From Spirochaetaceae bacterium (lineage in GTDB: Bacteria; Spirochaetota; Spirochaetia; SZUA-6; Bin103), in the NCBI GenBank assembly GCA_028821475.1, contig JAPPGB010000096.1, forward strand, positions 1 through 64,000: DNA of 64,000 nt, given 5' to 3'. Of the stretch, positions 62,062-64,000 are shown piece after piece. The translations under genes were made by a program, and so were the position numbers. The notes beneath the pieces are model-generated. The model worked only from the letters and a program-made list of their open reading frames with translations. It made no database searches and was not told where the DNA came from. Position 1 is the stretch's first letter, and each line of letters starts with the position of its first letter.

Positions 62062-63759
62062 ATGAACTTCAATACTACCAACAACACGTTCCGCCAACTG
62101 ATGGGCAACGGGCTCAGCTACCGGGTACCGCTGTTCCAGCGCGACTACTCGTGGGGGCCTGACGAGTGGGACGACCTGTGGCAGGACATTGTCGGGCTGT
62201 TCGAAGCCGACCCCGAGCCCGCCCACTACATGGGCTACCTGGTGCTGCAGTCCGTGGACAACCGGGCGTTCGACATCATCGACGGCCAGCAGCGCATGAC
62301 CACACTCAGCCTGCTGATGCTCGCCGCGGTCTCCCACCTGTCGGACTTGGCGATGCCGGATGATCCCGGCGACCCGCAAGCGCGCCGTGCCGAACAGCTT
62401 CGCGCGAGCTACATCGGCTACCTGGATCCGGTCAGCCTGGTCCCGCGTTCGAAGCTCACGCTCAACCGCCACAACGACACTTTCTACCAGAATTACCTGG
62501 TACCGCTGGAGCGGCTCCCGCAGCGCGGACTGAACGCATCAGAGCATCTCCTGCGCCGCGCGTTCTCGTGGTTCAAGGATCGCATCCGGCAGCGATCGGC
62601 AGATGACGGGACGGCAGTCGCCAGCTTCGTCGACGGGGCGGTGGACCGGCTCTTCTTTACCGTCATCACCGTGACCGACGAACTGAACGCATTCAAGGTC
62701 TTCGAGACGCTGAACGCCCGCGGCGTACGCCTCTCGGCGACCGACCTGCTGAAGAACTACCTGTTCTCGGTGGTTGCCCGCGGCGGCGCTCACGAATCCG
62801 AAATCTCGTCGCTGGAGGGCCGGTGGGAGTCGATTGTCGGGCTGCTCGGCAGCGAGAGCCTGCCCGAATTCCTGCGCGTGTACTGGAACAGCCGCCACCG
62901 CCTGGTCCGCAAGGCAGACCTGTTCAAGACCATTCGCGGCGTCGTCGACGGCAAAGCGAAGGTGTTCGCCTTGGTTCGCGACCTCGACCGCCAGGCGCGG
63001 GTATACGCGGCCCTCCGCAACCCGGATGACGGCTCGTGGACCGCCGGTGAACGCGCCAGCCTGTCACAGTTGCAGATGTTCAGCGTACGCCAACCGCTGG
63101 CGCTGTTGCTGGCCGCGTTCGATCGCTACTCCGATGAGGACCGGGCAGGGTTTGCGCGCCTGCTGAGGGCGGTGGCGGTAGTTTCCTTGCGGTACAACGT
63201 GATCTGCGGGAGGCAGAGCAACGAGCAGGAGTCAGTCTACAACTAGGTAGCCGTCGCAATTTCACAGTCACGCCTCGCCGGCCCCGGTGCCGCGGTCGAG
63301 CAACTGCGTCCGGTATACCCGGAAGACGCCGAGTTCCGTGCGGCGTTCACCGACAAGACGCTGCGTACCACCAGCAGCCGAAACAGGAAGGTCGCCCGCT
63401 TCCTGCTGTTCCAGATCGAACGGCATGCATCGGGAAGCAGCTTCGACTTCGAGAGCGCGCGATACGACCTGGAGCACGTGCTGCCCGAGAATCCGAGCGC
63501 CGACTGGCAACAGTTCGACGACCAACAGCGCGACGCATGCGCCTATCGCCTCGGCAACCTGACACTCCTCACCGCGACCGACAATCGAGCCGCCGCAAAC
63601 GCCGGCTACCGTACGAAACGAACAATCTACCAAACCAGCGAATTCGCCATAACGCGTAAGCTCGCCGACGACTACGACACCTGGACCCCCGACAAGATCC
63701 GCGCCCGCCAATCCTGGATGGCCCGCCAAGCCACCACCCTCTGGCGCATCGACTTCTAA
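62062..63759 (+). pseudogene. GmrSD-type (DUF262-DUF1524) restriction gene, interrupted by one in-frame TAG
   Basis: A 566-codon frame with TAG at codon 395 (63244-63246). Before it is the DUF262 (GmrS-like) domain: FQRDYSWGPDEWDDLWQDI, DGQQR at 74-78, LTLNRHNDTFYQNYL and VFETLNARGVRLSATDLLKNY. After it the same frame encodes the DUF1524 (GmrD-like HNH) domain: LEHVLPENP near 470, YRLGNLTLL and KRTIYQTSEFAIT. These proteins normally act as type IV restriction enzymes against modified phage DNA. As read, only the N-terminal part is made. A single-base change restores a full enzyme, so this is a recent loss or an assembly error. An extended -10-like TGCTACACT is at 62022-62030. Confidence 0.85.
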
Positions 63760-64000
63760 CCGATCCCATGTCGTGCAGGATCATGGAGTGAATACCAGGA
63801 CGTGGAAGTGTGATTCTCCATCGCCTCTCCAATCGAGTAAACCTCGCCAGGTACTTCGAACGTCCACACGCTCCGCGACTACGCCACGGTCACGAGAGGA
63901 CGAACTGAGCTACGGGGCGCCAGGGCGATTCGCGAGCCGGGCCAGGGGCGGTGGCAGTTGCACCGGTCCGGCGCCGGAGCCGTCGAGCGCGACGTGGCGG
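63760..64000. other. Window end, no complete gene
   Basis: No full gene is visible. On the minus strand, 63910-64000 is open and could be the last 29 codons of a gene entering from the right (ending LARLANRPGAP), but this is too short to support. The segment near 63909-63946 resembles 61910-61947 on the other side of the GmrSD-like gene. Confidence 0.3.

Noticed and set aside
23665-63246. In-frame TAA and TAG as recoded sense codons
   Set aside because: The two stops differ, and the same codons end normal genes here (TAG after dppB of cassette 3, TAA after dppC of cassette 3), so a genome-wide recoding is not supported.
1-64000. tRNA, rRNA or attachment-site features
   Set aside because: No cloverleaf with a T-loop GTTCRANNC was found on reading both strands at intergenic gaps, and no rRNA signature was seen. 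A dedicated covariance search would be decisive.

Overview
The window is a GC-rich bacterial chromosome segment, roughly two-thirds G+C by eye, with no rRNA, tRNA, CRISPR array or recognisable transposase. Solute-binding proteins whose signal peptides run out in Ala-Ala-Gly/Ala-Glu-Glu, ABC importers without their own ATPases, several phytanoyl-CoA-type dioxygenases and large secreted FG-GAP/ASPIC, RCC1 and CARDB proteins suggest a free-living or host-associated high-GC spirochaete (Spirochaetota). Sponge-type lineages such as Poribacteria carry a similar gene mix, so this placement is an inference.

Layout. 1-17.7 kb: three peptide-type ABC cassettes (binding protein, DppB, DppC). Cassettes 1 and 2 are a segmental duplication that includes a long leader. 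DppC of cassette 2 is broken, and cassette 3 is complete and more diverged. Between them lie an AAA-ATPase/PD-(D/E)XK protein, a fatty-acid desaturase and a secreted FG-GAP/ASPIC protein. 17.7-22.8 kb: a permease fused to a VCBS/ASPIC propeller, and an RCC1-repeat lipoprotein. 23.2-26.5 kb: a Septu-like pair (ptuA, ptuB), each broken by one small lesion, and a DNA methyltransferase. 26.7-32.8 kb: a minus-strand LplB/LplC sugar-type ABC operon with two nearly identical binding proteins and a PhyH dioxygenase between them. 33-37.7 kb: a DUF4143 ATPase, a glycosidase remnant, vapBC, and an AAA ATPase/TOPRIM-like pair. 37.9-42.8 kb: a complete Liv-type importer, minus strand. 43-51.7 kb: two PhyH dioxygenases, an HpcH/HpaI aldolase, a double-PDZ protein, MoxR/CoxE partners, mntA/hepT and an M32 carboxypeptidase. 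51.7-58.4 kb: menA and menE, then a tightly coupled nfeD-SPFH-SPFH-ADP-ribosylglycohydrolase run. 58.7-63.8 kb: a CARDB/Ig lipoprotein, an SDR dehydrogenase and a GmrSD-type gene with one in-frame stop.

The main themes are importers for peptides, sugars and amino acids feeding oxidative catabolism (PhyH, aldolase, SDR), and an accessory layer of defence and toxin-antitoxin genes. Much of that layer is visibly decaying: two in-frame stops, three frameshifts and several gene remnants. Duplication is pervasive, both as whole cassettes and as short repeats bordering accessory modules. Whether the one-base lesions are biological or assembly errors cannot be decided from the sequence.
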